DNA of 64,000 nucleotides from an uncultured Prevotellaceae bacterium (GTDB lineage Bacteria; Bacteroidota; Bacteroidia; Bacteroidales; Muribaculaceae): the NCBI GenBank assembly GCA_905207705.1, contig CAJLMA010000007.1, positions 1-64,000 on the forward strand. The letters are read 5' to 3'. This document shows positions 26,279 to 36,402 of this stretch, piece by piece. The notes beneath the pieces are model-generated. The model did no database searches. It was not told the origin of the DNA and saw only the letters and a program-made list of their open reading frames with translations. The translations under genes were made by a program, and so were the position numbers. How positions within the stretch are numbered: the first letter of the stretch is position 1; every line of letters starts with the position of its first letter.

Positions 26279-27421
26279 ATGAAACACTTTCTATTAACAA
26301 TCTGTACATTTATAATGCTTATATCAGTGGCTTGCAACAAAAGCAATGATGAAACATTAAGTCTGATAATCGGTACTTATACAGGCTCGGGCAGCAAGGG
26401 CATATACTCGGCTGAATTCAATCAGGAAACAGGTTGCTTTCGCCTGCTTGATTCAATCTCTGTCCCAAATCCTTCCTATGTAGCATTGTCTGATGACAAC
26501 TGTAAAATATTTGCCATCAGCGAAAATGGCGACAAATCGGCCATAAACATGATTGACTATGACATCGCCGACGGCAAAATGAGCCTTTTGGACAGCACCG
26601 CCACCGCAGGCGAAAATCCTTGCTATGTGTCACTTGTCGGAAACACTATCTTCACCGCCAATTATACGGGTGGAAGCCTTAATACATTTAAAGTTTACAA
26701 TGACGAAATCTCTTTGCAGAATGTGGTAAAATTCAATAATGCCTGCAAAAAAGACTCCGTAAGACAAGCAACTTCACACATTCACTGCGTGGCAATTTCT
26801 CCCGACAAGAAAAACGTGTATGCAACCGACCTTGGAGCCGACATAATTTATAAATTTGACATAATCAATGAAAATGGTGACATTTCAATTAATTATGATT
26901 CAATAGCAGCTATTGCTTCAGAAGATATTCCATCGATTTGTAACGGCATAGGTCCTCGCCACATGATATTCTCCAATGACAGTCGACATGCGTATCTTTT
27001 AGCCGAACTTTCGGGCACAGTGACCGTTTTTTCACGAGACAACGCAGGTCACCTAAATGTCATCAATACCGTATTGGCCGACAGCGCGAATGCACGAGGC
27101 TGTGCCGACTTGCATTTGAGTCCCGACAATAAATTCCTTTATGCCTCCACACGACTCAAAGATGATGGTATAACAGTGTTTAAAGTGGAAAATGGTGGAA
27201 CCGGTTTATCCTTCATTGAGCATGTCGCCACAGGACGACACCCACGCAATTTCACCATCACGCCAAATGGCAAATTCCTGCTTGTCGCTTGCCGTGATGA
27301 TAACAAAATAGAGGTATATAAACGCGACACCATTTCGGGAAAAATTGAATATTCAAGCTGTAATCTTACTATTCTGGCTCCTGTATGCCTTAAATTTGCC
27401 GTTCCTTCTCAAAAGCAATGA
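26279..27421 (+). CDS. Lactonase-family (YbhE-like) seven-bladed propeller lipoprotein
   Basis: A 380-residue protein of the 6-phosphogluconolactonase YbhE type. The signal peptide ends at SVAC, so this member is a lipoprotein, unlike the cytoplasmic enzyme. Family signatures are IIGTYTGSGSKGIY at the start, SHIHCVAISPDKKNVYATDLG, GIGPRHMIFSND and ATGRHPRNFTITPNGKFLLVA. It overlaps the following glycosyltransferase gene by 4 bases (ATGA). Lactonase activity is assumed from the family only. Confidence 0.85.
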   Translation: MKHFLLTICTFIMLISVACNKSNDETLSLIIGTYTGSGSKGIYSAEFNQETGCFRLLDSISVPNPSYVALSDDNCKIFAISENGDKSAINMIDYDIADGKMSLLDSTATAGENPCYVSLVGNTIFTANYTGGSLNTFKVYNDEISLQNVVKFNNACKKDSVRQATSHIHCVAISPDKKNVYATDLGADIIYKFDIINENGDISINYDSIAAIASEDIPSICNGIGPRHMIFSNDSRHAYLLAELSGTVTVFSRDNAGHLNVINTVLADSANARGCADLHLSPDNKFLYASTRLKDDGITVFKVENGGTGLSFIEHVATGRHPRNFTITPNGKFLLVACRDDNKIEVYKRDTISGKIEYSSCNLTILAPVCLKFAVPSQKQ

Positions 27422-28518
27422 AAATATTTCTTGACAACATAATTTTCAGTTTGCAACATGCAGGAGGAATAAGTTGCGTATGGGCAAACCTCATTAAGCA
27501 GCTTCTTCCGATGGAGGGAGCCGAATTACGGTTTATCGAACATAAGAATGCCATATCAAATATAGAACGCCGTAAACTCGACTTGGCTCGCCGAGGGCAT
27601 CTATACATGATGAAAAATTTAAACCTGTCGCGAATGCTACCAGTGCGCATAGATAACTACAATTCACCCTTTATTTTTCATTCTTCTTACTTCAGGTTAT
27701 GCGACAATCCCAAAGCTGTCAACATCACGACAGTACACGACCTGATTCACGAGAAAGGATTTTACAAAGGAATGCGTCGTAGTACAAACATGTATATGAA
27801 GCGACGAGCCATCATAAATTCCGACCACATTATATGCGTTTCACGCAATACGCGCAACGACTTGCTTCATTTTTATCCCGAAGTTGACCCGCAAAAAGTA
27901 ACGGTAGTGCACAATGGAGTATCTGAAATGGACTATTTTCCTAATGCCGACTGCAAGATTTCACAACTCATTCCATATTCACCTCATTCTTTTTTGCTTT
28001 TTATAGGTAAAAGGGAGAAATACAAGAATTTCGACATAGCAGTAAACGGAGCAGCAAGATGCGGAATGAATCTTGTAGTAGTAGGGCCTGCACTTAATCA
28101 AGAAGAACAAGAATTGATTGCTAAAACTCAATGCAGGTGCACGCACATAGGTCATATCCCTGTCGACAGCCTTAACATGCTTTACAACACTGCATGCGCT
28201 CTTGCTTATCCGTCATCATATGAAGGATTCGGACTTCCTGTGATAGAAGCTCAAAAAGCCGGATGTCCTGTGATAGCCTTGGCCAATTCTTCTATACCGG
28301 AAATATATGGCAACTACGCACCTCTGCTAATGAAAGAGCCATTGACCGATGAATTTATAAAAAGCATTCAGTTGCTACAAGATTCCAATTTACGAAACAA
28401 AGTGATACAACAAGGCCTTAGAAATGCCAATCGGTTTTCTTGGCACAAAACAGCCATTGAAACGATGAAAGTTTACCGGAAAGCCATTAAATACCACAAT
28501 GAGAAAAAGCGATCTTAG
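27418..28518 (+). CDS. GT4-family glycosyltransferase
   Basis: A 366-residue GT-B fold transferase. The donor-binding region has FIGKREKYKNFDIAV, AYPSSYEGFGLPVIEA (the E-x7-E motif) and GCPVIA. No signal peptide or membrane segment. Start overlaps the propeller gene, so the two are co-translated, although a functional link is not obvious. Likely role in LPS or capsule sugar transfer; donor and acceptor unknown. Confidence 0.88.
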   Translation: MKIFLDNIIFSLQHAGGISCVWANLIKQLLPMEGAELRFIEHKNAISNIERRKLDLARRGHLYMMKNLNLSRMLPVRIDNYNSPFIFHSSYFRLCDNPKAVNITTVHDLIHEKGFYKGMRRSTNMYMKRRAIINSDHIICVSRNTRNDLLHFYPEVDPQKVTVVHNGVSEMDYFPNADCKISQLIPYSPHSFLLFIGKREKYKNFDIAVNGAARCGMNLVVVGPALNQEEQELIAKTQCRCTHIGHIPVDSLNMLYNTACALAYPSSYEGFGLPVIEAQKAGCPVIALANSSIPEIYGNYAPLLMKEPLTDEFIKSIQLLQDSNLRNKVIQQGLRNANRFSWHKTAIETMKVYRKAIKYHNEKKRS

Positions 28519-28542
28519 TGTATTTATTGCATTATAGATGCG

Positions 28543-29118
28543 TCAGCCTAAGAGATATTTTACCAATTTTTCAACCGCCCTGCCTCTGTGGCTTATTTTA
28601 TTTTTCTGCTCTTCGGTCATCTCGGCAAAAGATAATTCAGATTCTGCCGGCTTGAATATACTGTCATACCCAAATCCTCCTTGTCCCCTGCGCAATTCCA
28701 ATATAGTTCCTTGGACTTCACCTTCGAAAAGCTTGATTTCACCATCGAGGCACAATGCAATGACTGTCCTGAAACGTGCACTGCGATCTTCGACCGAAGC
28801 CATTAATGAAAGAACCTTGTCTATATTACGCTCGCTATTGCAATCCTCGCCTGCAAACCTTGCAGAATACACACCCGGCGCACCGCCAAGGGCATTTATT
28901 TCGAGGCCTGTATCATCGGCAAAACAATCATAACCGTATTTGTCCTTTATGTACCTCGCCTTTATAAGCGCATTGCCTTCTATCGTGTCGGCATCTTCTA
29001 CAATCTCGTCATTACAACCCACGTCGGTAAGGCCGAGAATTTCTATATCGCTTCCTGCCGTCATTTCACGCAATTCACGCAATTTATTCCTATTATTAGT
29101 GGCAAATACTATTTTCAT
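28543..29118 (-). CDS. rdgB: dITP/XTP pyrophosphatase
   Basis: House-cleaning nucleotidase that hydrolyses non-canonical purine triphosphates. The 191-residue product starts MKIVFATNNRNKLRE and has DDTGLEINALGGAPGVYSAR, then GFGYDSIF and a C-terminal SHRGRA motif, all family signatures. The ATG at 29118 is used because the family begins there; upstream in-frame codons reach 29154. It is convergent with the glycosyltransferase. Confidence 0.95.
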   Translation of the reverse strand: MKIVFATNNRNKLRELREMTAGSDIEILGLTDVGCNDEIVEDADTIEGNALIKARYIKDKYGYDCFADDTGLEINALGGAPGVYSARFAGEDCNSERNIDKVLSLMASVEDRSARFRTVIALCLDGEIKLFEGEVQGTILELRRGQGGFGYDSIFKPAESELSFAEMTEEQKNKISHRGRAVEKLVKYLLG

Positions 29119-29192
29119 CTCTTGCAATATTTTTACATACATGCAAAAATACAACTATTTTCTCACAACTTTGCTTTGCATCCCATACTTAC

Positions 29193-29235
29193 AAAAAAGG
29201 CAGATGAGAATAAAAAACTTCTCATCTGCCTCATT
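29193..29235 (-). terminator. Terminator after leuS
   Basis: GGCAGATGAGAA (29199-29210) pairs perfectly with TTCTCATCTGCC (29219-29230). Read on the minus strand it is followed by a T6 tract, 20 bases past the leuS stop. Confidence 0.88.
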
Positions 29236-29251
29236 ACCTTGTGTCGTTATT

Positions 29252-32023
29252 TTAAATTACGATATTCACGATTTTGTTTGGCACAACAATTATTTTCTTA
29301 GGAGTTTTTCCTGCAACCCATTTTTCGGCTGCTGCATTGCTCAAGGCGGCTTTTTCCACGTCCTCCTTTGAAGTTCCGGCAGGCACCTCAATGCTAAAAC
29401 GTGTTTTTCCATTGAACGACACTGCATATTTTACGACACTCTCCTCAAGATACTTTTCATTCCATTCAGGCCATTTTGCATCACACACCGTAGTGTCATT
29501 GCCAAGCAGATGCCATAACTCTTCACTTATGTGCGGAGCAAACGGAGCAAGTAGAACCACTAAATCTTTATAAATGGCCTTGCTCGTGCACTTCATCGCT
29601 GTCAACTCATTTACGCAAATCATAAACGCGCTGACAGAAGTATTATAAGAAAAATGCTCTATGTCGAATGTCACTTTCTTTATCAACTTATGCAACGACT
29701 TAAGAGCTTCGGCTGTAGGCTCGTCATCGGTCAATAGGAAATTATCCCCCTTGTAAAACAATCCCCACAATTTCTTAAGGAAACGATTCACGCCATCTAT
29801 GCCATTTGTGTCCCAAGGCTTGCTTTGCTCGATAGGTCCAAGGAACATTTCATACAGACGCAATGTGTCGGCTCCATATTTCTCAACTATGTCATCGGGA
29901 TTTACTACATTGAACATCGACTTAGACATCTTTTCAATGCCATATCCGCAAACATATTTGCCATTTTCGAGAATGAACTCGGCATTCTCAAACTCTGGAC
30001 GCCATGCCTTGAATTTGTCCAAGTCGAGTATGTCATTCTCCACAATATTAACGTCAACATGTATAGGAGTCACGTCATAATCCTTGCGAAGATTAAACGA
30101 CACAAATGTATTGGTATCCTTTATACGATATACAAAATTGGAACGTCCTTGTATCATACCTTGATTTATGAGCTTCTTAAATGGCTCAGGTTCACACACA
30201 TAACCGTAATCATACAAGAACTTGTTCCAGAAGCGACTGTATATCAAGTGGCCGGTTGCATGTTCGGTTCCGCCTACATACAAATCCACATTTCTCCAAT
30301 ATTCGTCAGCTTCCTTTGAAACAAGCGCACTGTCATTGTGCGGATCCATATAACGCAAATAATAAGCCGAGGAACCTGCAAAACCCGGCATTGTGCACAA
30401 TTCAAGCGGATGACCATCCGTTGTCTTCCAATTCTTGGCACGTCCGAGAGGAGGCTCGCCTGTCTCGGTAGGCAAGAACTTATCAACCTCGGGCAATAAT
30501 AACGGCAATTCATCCTCATTCAACACATGAGGCATATTGTCTTCGTCATAATATACCGGGAACGGCTCGCCCCAATAACGCTGACGACTGAAAATGGCAT
30601 CGCGCAACCTGTAATTCACCTTCACGCAACCTATGCCGGCAGCTTTTATATATTCTTTGGTCTTGGCAATAGCCTCTTTCACATCAAGTCCGTTAAGCTG
30701 CAACTTGTCGTTTGAAGAATTTATCATCCTGCCCTCTTTGGCATCAAAACTTTCTTCACTCACATCGGCACCTTCGATAAGAGGAATTATAGGAAGATTG
30801 AAATGACGGGCAAAAGCATAGTCACGGCTATCATGAGCAGGAACTGCCATGATGGCACCTGTACCATAACCGGCAAGCACATAGTCGCTTATGTAAATAG
30901 GTATTTCGTTGCCTGTAACAGGATTTATCGCATAACTTCCTGAGAATACGCCAGATACCTGTTTGTCTATCAATCGTTCGCGCTCGGTCTTATGCTTAAC
31001 CTCGTCTATATATTTTTCAACCTCATCGCGCATGTCATCTGTAACAAGACTGTTTACATATTCGCTTTCGGGAGCAAGCACCATGAAAGTAACACCAAAT
31101 ATGGTATCAGCGCGGGTAGTGAAAATTTCAAGAACCATGTCGCTGCCACTCACATGGAATTTCATCTCGGCGCCTTCCGAACGGCCTATCCAATTGCGCT
31201 GAGTCTCTTTCAATGACTCGGTCCAGTCTATCGTGTCAAGCCCTTCAAGCAACCTTTGGGCATAAGCCGACACTCGCAAGCACCATTGACGCATCATTTT
31301 CTGTTCCACCGGATAACCTCCACGAATCGAAACACCCTCGCTCACCTCATCGTTGGCAAGCACTGTACCCAATTTAGGACACCAGTTCACCATTGTATTA
31401 CCAAGATAAGCTATGCGGTAATTCATCAATGTCTCTTCCTGTTGCTTGCTCGACATACCATTCCACTCTTCGGCCGAGAATGAAAGCTGCTCGTTACATG
31501 CAGCATTTATTCCGTTTGTACCATTGCTTGCAAACGAAGCTACAAGTTCATCAATCGGACATGCCTTCTGCTTGTCGTTGTCGTAGTAGCTCTTGAACAT
31601 TTTTATAAACGCCCATTGAGTCCACTTGTAGTAGGAAGGGTCGCATGTCTTTATTTCACGATTCCAATCATAGCAGAAACCTATCTTGTCCAATTGTTCG
31701 CGATAACGATTTATGTTCCTTATGGTGGTCACTTCGGGATGTTGCCCTGTCTGGATGGCATATTGTTCAGCAGGCAAGCCGTAAGCGTCATAACCCATAG
31801 GATGCAGCACGTTGAAGCCCTGCAATCTCTTATATCTTGAAAAAATGTCCGAAGCAATATATCCCAGCGGATGCCCCACATGTAACCCTGCTCCCGAAGG
31901 ATAAGGGAACATGTCGAGTACATAATACTTTGGACGTGTATTGTCAATCTCGGTCTTGTAAGTATTGTTTTCCTTCCAATACTTCTGCCAGCGTTGTTCT
32001 ATTTCCTTATAATTATATTCCAT
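29252..32023 (-). CDS. leuS: Leucyl-tRNA synthetase
   Basis: Class I synthetase charging tRNA-Leu. The 923-residue product has the HIGH variant HVGH (48-51), an editing insertion in the middle (about 230-430, with GTGAIMAVPAHDSRD), and EKMSKSM near residue 695. An inserted stretch of about 65 residues between the tRNA-binding core and KMSKS (around IKDTNTFVSFNLRKDYD) matches the leucine-specific region, which is variable between phyla. Monocistronic with its own terminator; nadA lies 25 bases upstream on the same strand. Confidence 0.97.
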   Translation of the reverse strand: MEYNYKEIEQRWQKYWKENNTYKTEIDNTRPKYYVLDMFPYPSGAGLHVGHPLGYIASDIFSRYKRLQGFNVLHPMGYDAYGLPAEQYAIQTGQHPEVTTIRNINRYREQLDKIGFCYDWNREIKTCDPSYYKWTQWAFIKMFKSYYDNDKQKACPIDELVASFASNGTNGINAACNEQLSFSAEEWNGMSSKQQEETLMNYRIAYLGNTMVNWCPKLGTVLANDEVSEGVSIRGGYPVEQKMMRQWCLRVSAYAQRLLEGLDTIDWTESLKETQRNWIGRSEGAEMKFHVSGSDMVLEIFTTRADTIFGVTFMVLAPESEYVNSLVTDDMRDEVEKYIDEVKHKTERERLIDKQVSGVFSGSYAINPVTGNEIPIYISDYVLAGYGTGAIMAVPAHDSRDYAFARHFNLPIIPLIEGADVSEESFDAKEGRMINSSNDKLQLNGLDVKEAIAKTKEYIKAAGIGCVKVNYRLRDAIFSRQRYWGEPFPVYYDEDNMPHVLNEDELPLLLPEVDKFLPTETGEPPLGRAKNWKTTDGHPLELCTMPGFAGSSAYYLRYMDPHNDSALVSKEADEYWRNVDLYVGGTEHATGHLIYSRFWNKFLYDYGYVCEPEPFKKLINQGMIQGRSNFVYRIKDTNTFVSFNLRKDYDVTPIHVDVNIVENDILDLDKFKAWRPEFENAEFILENGKYVCGYGIEKMSKSMFNVVNPDDIVEKYGADTLRLYEMFLGPIEQSKPWDTNGIDGVNRFLKKLWGLFYKGDNFLLTDDEPTAEALKSLHKLIKKVTFDIEHFSYNTSVSAFMICVNELTAMKCTSKAIYKDLVVLLAPFAPHISEELWHLLGNDTTVCDAKWPEWNEKYLEESVVKYAVSFNGKTRFSIEVPAGTSKEDVEKAALSNAAAEKWVAGKTPKKIIVVPNKIVNIVI

Positions 32024-32048
32024 ATATAGCTACTTTTTATATGCTGTT

Positions 32049-33038
32049 TTACTTCTTTACTAATCCAAGCGATTCGGATATTTCAAGCATCCTGCGTATA
32101 GGAATCACTGCTTTTGCTGCCACTTCCTCGTCAACCTCAACCAACGGCAATTCATATTTGAGAGAATTATAAAGTTTCTCAAGCGTGATGAGTTTCATGA
32201 AGGAACATTCGTTGCAATTGCAAGAACCGTCTTCGGGAGGAGCCGGGATGAACTTCTTTTTGGGACAACGTTTCTCCATCTCGTGCAAAATGCCACTTTC
32301 GGTGGCTACAATGAAAACATTGCACTCGCTGTTTACCGCATGATTCAGCAGAGCTTGTGTTGAACCTACCTTGTCGGCAACCATCTGCACCGGCTTGCGG
32401 CATTCGGGATGGACTAACACCTCGGCTCCCGGATTCTCTTTTTTCAATTCAAGTATCTTTTCTATTGAGAATTGCTCATGAACATGACAAGCGCCATCCC
32501 AAAGCAACATGTTTCGTCCGGTCTGCATGTTTATGTAGTTTCCGAGGTTTCTATCAGGACCGAATATTATTTTTTCATCCTTCGGCAGACTTTCCACAAT
32601 TAGTCGCGCATTAGAACTGGTGACTACAATATCGGTGTAAGCCTTTACCGCCGCGCTTGTGTTGACATAACTTATGACAGTGTAGCCGGGATACTCCTTT
32701 ACAAACTTGGCAAACTCGTCGGCCGGACAACTGTCGGCAAGGCTGCATCCTGCGCTCATGTCGGGAACTATTACTTTTTTACCCGGACACAATATCTTGG
32801 CCGTTTCCCCCATGAAATGAACGCCGCACATGACGATAATCTCTGCTTCGCTCTTTGCGGCGATTTGAGCAAGAGCAAGACTATCACCTATGAAATCGGC
32901 AATATCCTGAATCTCTGGACGCTGATAATAGTGAGCCAATATTACTGCATTCTTCTCTTTTTTGAGCTTCAATATTTCTTCACGCAAATCAATGCCTTCC
33001 TCTATCGGAGCTTCTACATATCCGTTGTCAACATTCAT
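32049..33038 (-). CDS. nadA: Quinolinate synthase A
   Basis: Condenses iminoaspartate with dihydroxyacetone phosphate to quinolinate, using a [4Fe-4S] cluster. The 329-residue product has LAHYYQRPEIQD, MCGVHFMGETAK, HPECRKPVQ and the CNCNEC segment that supply cluster cysteines. The ATG at 33038 gives the family-typical N-terminus; codons up to 33113 are open but not homologous-looking. Its partner nadB is 15 kb away. The 5' region shares a motif with the nadB upstream region. Confidence 0.95.
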   Translation of the reverse strand: MNVDNGYVEAPIEEGIDLREEILKLKKEKNAVILAHYYQRPEIQDIADFIGDSLALAQIAAKSEAEIIVMCGVHFMGETAKILCPGKKVIVPDMSAGCSLADSCPADEFAKFVKEYPGYTVISYVNTSAAVKAYTDIVVTSSNARLIVESLPKDEKIIFGPDRNLGNYINMQTGRNMLLWDGACHVHEQFSIEKILELKKENPGAEVLVHPECRKPVQMVADKVGSTQALLNHAVNSECNVFIVATESGILHEMEKRCPKKKFIPAPPEDGSCNCNECSFMKLITLEKLYNSLKYELPLVEVDEEVAAKAVIPIRRMLEISESLGLVKK

Positions 33039-33456
33039 ATTATATATATGATTTAATCTTTTATTTTTAAAAATCTTTTTATGATTATTATAATAGGCTG
33101 TTGAATTCAACAATAAGATTTTTGCAGTTTGCTTGTAAAATAAGTTATTATTGAAAGAGCAACTTTAATTGATATTGAATTAACAATCTTATATTGTACA
33201 TATCAATAGATTATAGCCTTTTTAAACAACTTGTCAATATCGTGCAAAGTTAATAATTTTGCAATTATTACTTATTAATAATTACATAAATAGATGCCTA
33301 AAAATGTGGGAAAACAAAACAATAACATTTTTGACATATTCAATAAGATTATTGCATGTAATAATATCCCAGATTTGAAAATAATTTTATTTATTTTTTG
33401 TTTTTTCTTTTTGAACATTTTTTACAGGTGTTTTCAACAATAAGATAACTGTTATT
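33039..33456. other. AT-rich intergenic region, candidate replication origin (part 1)
   Basis: 418 very AT-rich bases between divergent nadA and the methyltransferase gene. It holds the palindrome TGTTGAATTCAACA (33099-33112), the 14-mer TTCAACAATAAGAT twice (33106-33119 and 33433-33446), a related TTCAATAAGATT (33339-33350), and TTTTCAACA (33431-33439), which resembles a DnaA box. A minus-strand -7 match (TAACTTTG, complement of 33245-33252) could serve nadA. Strand composition flips about here. Confidence 0.4.
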
Positions 33457-33987
33457 ATGAGAAAGAAATCGATGCTCGAACTTAACCGCATAACATGCGA
33501 AGAGTTTAAGAAGGCCGATAAAATTCCATTGGTAGTGATACTCGATGACGTTCGTAGTCTTAATAATATTGGGTCGGTGTTCAGGACTGCCGATGCTTTT
33601 GTAGTAGAGCGGATTATGTTATGTGGCATTACTGCTGTTCCACCACATCCCGATATACACAAGACAGCCCTTGGTGCCGAAGATTCGGTCGACTGGAGTT
33701 ATTTCAAGGATGTCAAGGATGCTATTGAAACTGTCAGAAGACAAGGATTCGTTGTGTGCGCCATAGAACAAGTTAATGGCAGCGTGATGCTTAATGAGTT
33801 TGTTGTTGAAAAAGGCAGAAAATATGCAGTTATTTTGGGTAATGAAGTGAAGGGAGTAAACCAACAAGCTGTCGACATGTGTGACCACTGCATAGAGATA
33901 CCTCAATTTGGAACAAAACATTCATTGAATGTGTCAATAAGTGCAGGAATAGTAATATGGTATTTTTTCAATAAAATGAAGTTATGA
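33457..33987 (+). CDS. TrmH/SpoU-family RNA 2'-O-methyltransferase
   Basis: A 176-residue SPOUT methyltransferase with all three family motifs: NNIGSVFRTADAF, VILGNEVKGV and IPQFGTKHSLNVSISAGIV, which together form the trefoil knot that binds SAM. There is no extra RNA-binding domain, so it is of the short type; the target (tRNA or rRNA position) is not known. It overlaps the subtilase gene by 4 bases. Confidence 0.93.
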   Translation: MRKKSMLELNRITCEEFKKADKIPLVVILDDVRSLNNIGSVFRTADAFVVERIMLCGITAVPPHPDIHKTALGAEDSVDWSYFKDVKDAIETVRRQGFVVCAIEQVNGSVMLNEFVVEKGRKYAVILGNEVKGVNQQAVDMCDHCIEIPQFGTKHSLNVSISAGIVIWYFFNKMKL

Positions 33988-36335
33988 ACATTGTTATTAA
34001 CAAATTCATCTTAAAAAAAATCATTGCAACTGTACTATTGTGCATGGTTGTGAATATAGTGTATGGTGAATCAGGAAGTAAATTATCGCCCTATACTAAC
34101 ATGTTTCTTGAAATGCACAAGCAGGGTGTAATTATGGCTGATGGCACTTTAAAAATGCCGTTGGCTGATGATGTCTCGATTAAACCTGAAGTATTAAGCT
34201 TATTGCAAAAAAATCCTATAACCAAAGTAATGTGCATAGATGGAGTACGGATGGTTGAAGCTTTTGTGGTGCTTGCCGACGAAGCCGGCATGGACGATAT
34301 AGAGTCTGCCGGTGCCATAGTGGTAAACAATGCAGGGAATGTAGTAGTTGCTCGTATGCCTGTTGATGCAATAGAGCGAATAAGTGAGCTTGAAAGCGTG
34401 GTAAGAGTAGAAATTACTCAACCTGTTAAGTTATACAATAACGTGGCTCGCGAAGTGACAAATGTCGATGCAGTTCATTCAGGTACAGGCTTGACATCTT
34501 CATTTACAGGTGAAGGGGTAATAGTAGGTATAGTAGACAGCGGAATAGACTTTAATCACATAGCGTTCAAGGATGAAGATGGAAATACGCGCATTGTTAG
34601 AGCTTTTGTATATGATGAAACAGGTGGTGGAACCTATGAAGATATGAATGATATTAAAGCTATTACCACAGATAATAGTGAAGAAAGTCATGGTACTCAC
34701 ACAAGTGGAATAGCTGCCGGAAGCATTGTTGGTAATGGACTGCAAGGAATGGCTCCAGATGCCGATTTGTACCTTTGCGGATTAGGAAACCATGTTTTCG
34801 ACAGTGAAATTTTAAATCAGGTATCTACGATTGTGGATTATGCCAAGCGACAAGGAAAACCGGTCGTGATAAATATTAGCATAGGATATAACACCGGACC
34901 TCATGATGGTACTTCTGCTGTGTCGCAAGGTCTTAGTAATGTTGTTGGAGAAGGTGCCATAGTTGTCGTGGCTGTCGGAAATGAGGGTGAAAAGGATTTG
35001 TATGTACATAAAAAGTTTGAAAACGCTTCAAGCAAAGATGTGCAATGCCAAACCATCATCGATGGATCTCCTTTATATGGAATGATTATGGAAGGTTATT
35101 ATCCTGCAAATTATTACACTACAATCAACTGTTACACAGAACAGCCGGCTCAAATGCAATTTGTAGTAGTTGATACTCAAAATGCCAATGCTGTCGTTTG
35201 TGAAAGTGAATTGATTGACATGGATGTAAATAATAATGTTTCAATTGGTGATCTGTCTTTCAATGATGAATTCGGCAAGTATTTTAAATTTGGACAATTG
35301 GCTGAAACTACTCAAAATAATAATTATGTCAGTTCAGCGTTAAATGGCAGTAATAACAAGTATGAAACAGTGTTGAAGCTGTACATGATTCCGGGAACGG
35401 AAAATATTTCACAACGATACCTGCTCGCATTGAAATTTTATGGGGCACAAGGTGACGAATTGCACATGTGGAGCGATACCTATTCCATATTTATAGATAA
35501 TGATGATGATACTTTTACTGCCGGTTCTCCTGCCGGTTCTTATAATGATTTGGCTACCGGAAAGAACTTGATTTCGGTGGGTGCATACTCTACAAAGTTG
35601 ACTTGGAATTCCATTATGGATGCATCGGGTAATACTTGTGTGCAAAAATATGATAATGAAATGGCGCAAGTAGGCACGATGGCCGATTTTTCGAGTTATG
35701 GTGTTGATCTTAATGGTACATGGCATCCTATTATCGTAGCTCCAGGCTATGGAGTGGAATCGGCTTTTAATAGGTATAATTTCAACGAATATACTTATTT
35801 TAACAGCAGAATTACAAATGAAGTAGAAAAGAATGGCGAATTATACAGGTATTATATCAATGAAGGTTCTTCCATGGCTTGTCCTGTCGTGACAGGTATC
35901 ATAGCCACATGGCTTGAATATGACCCTACATTGTCGCCCGATGACATCAAGAAAATTTTTGAGAAAACAGCTCGAAAGCCTGAGGCATACGGTACAGGCA
36001 TTGCAGATCAGTGGGGGGCTAATGGTGTGATTGACGCATACGCTGGTCTTGTCTATTTGGGGCAATCAGGAGTAAGCGATATAAACAAGGAACAAGATAT
36101 GGTGATTGTAGGGCCAAATCCAACTGACGGGCAGATTAATGTGTTTGCGCAAGGTGAGGATGAAGTGTTTTTGTGCATTTACAATACGGGAGGTACGCAG
36201 GTATTTGCTAAGAATTATGTCACTGACAATGGTAATATTGTCGTTAATCTTCAAGACTCATTGGCAGCCGGCGTATACATCTTAAAAGTGCGTGGCAATG
36301 AATGCAATTATAGCGGCAAGTTGGTAGTAAAATGA
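33984..36335 (+). CDS. Subtilisin-like (S8) protease with type IX secretion sorting domain
   Basis: A 783-residue secreted serine protease. Signal peptide, then a propeptide-like region to about residue 150. The catalytic triad is D185 (IVDSGID), H236 (SHGTHTSG) and S630 (GSSMACP); the oxyanion Asn lies in the AVGNEGE segment. A beta-rich insertion of about 230 residues separates the His and Ser blocks. The last 80 residues (VGPNPTDGQINVFAQG to GKLVVK) are a type A sorting domain, so export by type IX secretion and surface attachment are expected. AT-richer than its neighbours. Followed by a terminator. Confidence 0.93.
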   Translation: MNIVINKFILKKIIATVLLCMVVNIVYGESGSKLSPYTNMFLEMHKQGVIMADGTLKMPLADDVSIKPEVLSLLQKNPITKVMCIDGVRMVEAFVVLADEAGMDDIESAGAIVVNNAGNVVVARMPVDAIERISELESVVRVEITQPVKLYNNVAREVTNVDAVHSGTGLTSSFTGEGVIVGIVDSGIDFNHIAFKDEDGNTRIVRAFVYDETGGGTYEDMNDIKAITTDNSEESHGTHTSGIAAGSIVGNGLQGMAPDADLYLCGLGNHVFDSEILNQVSTIVDYAKRQGKPVVINISIGYNTGPHDGTSAVSQGLSNVVGEGAIVVVAVGNEGEKDLYVHKKFENASSKDVQCQTIIDGSPLYGMIMEGYYPANYYTTINCYTEQPAQMQFVVVDTQNANAVVCESELIDMDVNNNVSIGDLSFNDEFGKYFKFGQLAETTQNNNYVSSALNGSNNKYETVLKLYMIPGTENISQRYLLALKFYGAQGDELHMWSDTYSIFIDNDDDTFTAGSPAGSYNDLATGKNLISVGAYSTKLTWNSIMDASGNTCVQKYDNEMAQVGTMADFSSYGVDLNGTWHPIIVAPGYGVESAFNRYNFNEYTYFNSRITNEVEKNGELYRYYINEGSSMACPVVTGIIATWLEYDPTLSPDDIKKIFEKTARKPEAYGTGIADQWGANGVIDAYAGLVYLGQSGVSDINKEQDMVIVGPNPTDGQINVFAQGEDEVFLCIYNTGGTQVFAKNYVTDNGNIVVNLQDSLAAGVYILKVRGNECNYSGKLVVK

Positions 36336-36360
36336 CGATGTACTGAAATAAATGAGACTT

Positions 36361-36402
36361 AGAGGGTGGCACTGTTTATACTACATGCCGCCTCTCTTTT
36401 TT
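36361..36402 (+). terminator. Terminator of the subtilase gene
   Basis: AGAGG...TGGCA pairs with TGCC...CCTCT with one bulge, followed by T6. Confidence 0.75.

Noticed and set aside
33304..33313. TGTGGGAAAA as a DnaA box
   Set aside because: Two or more mismatches to known boxes on the reverse strand; too weak to list separately.
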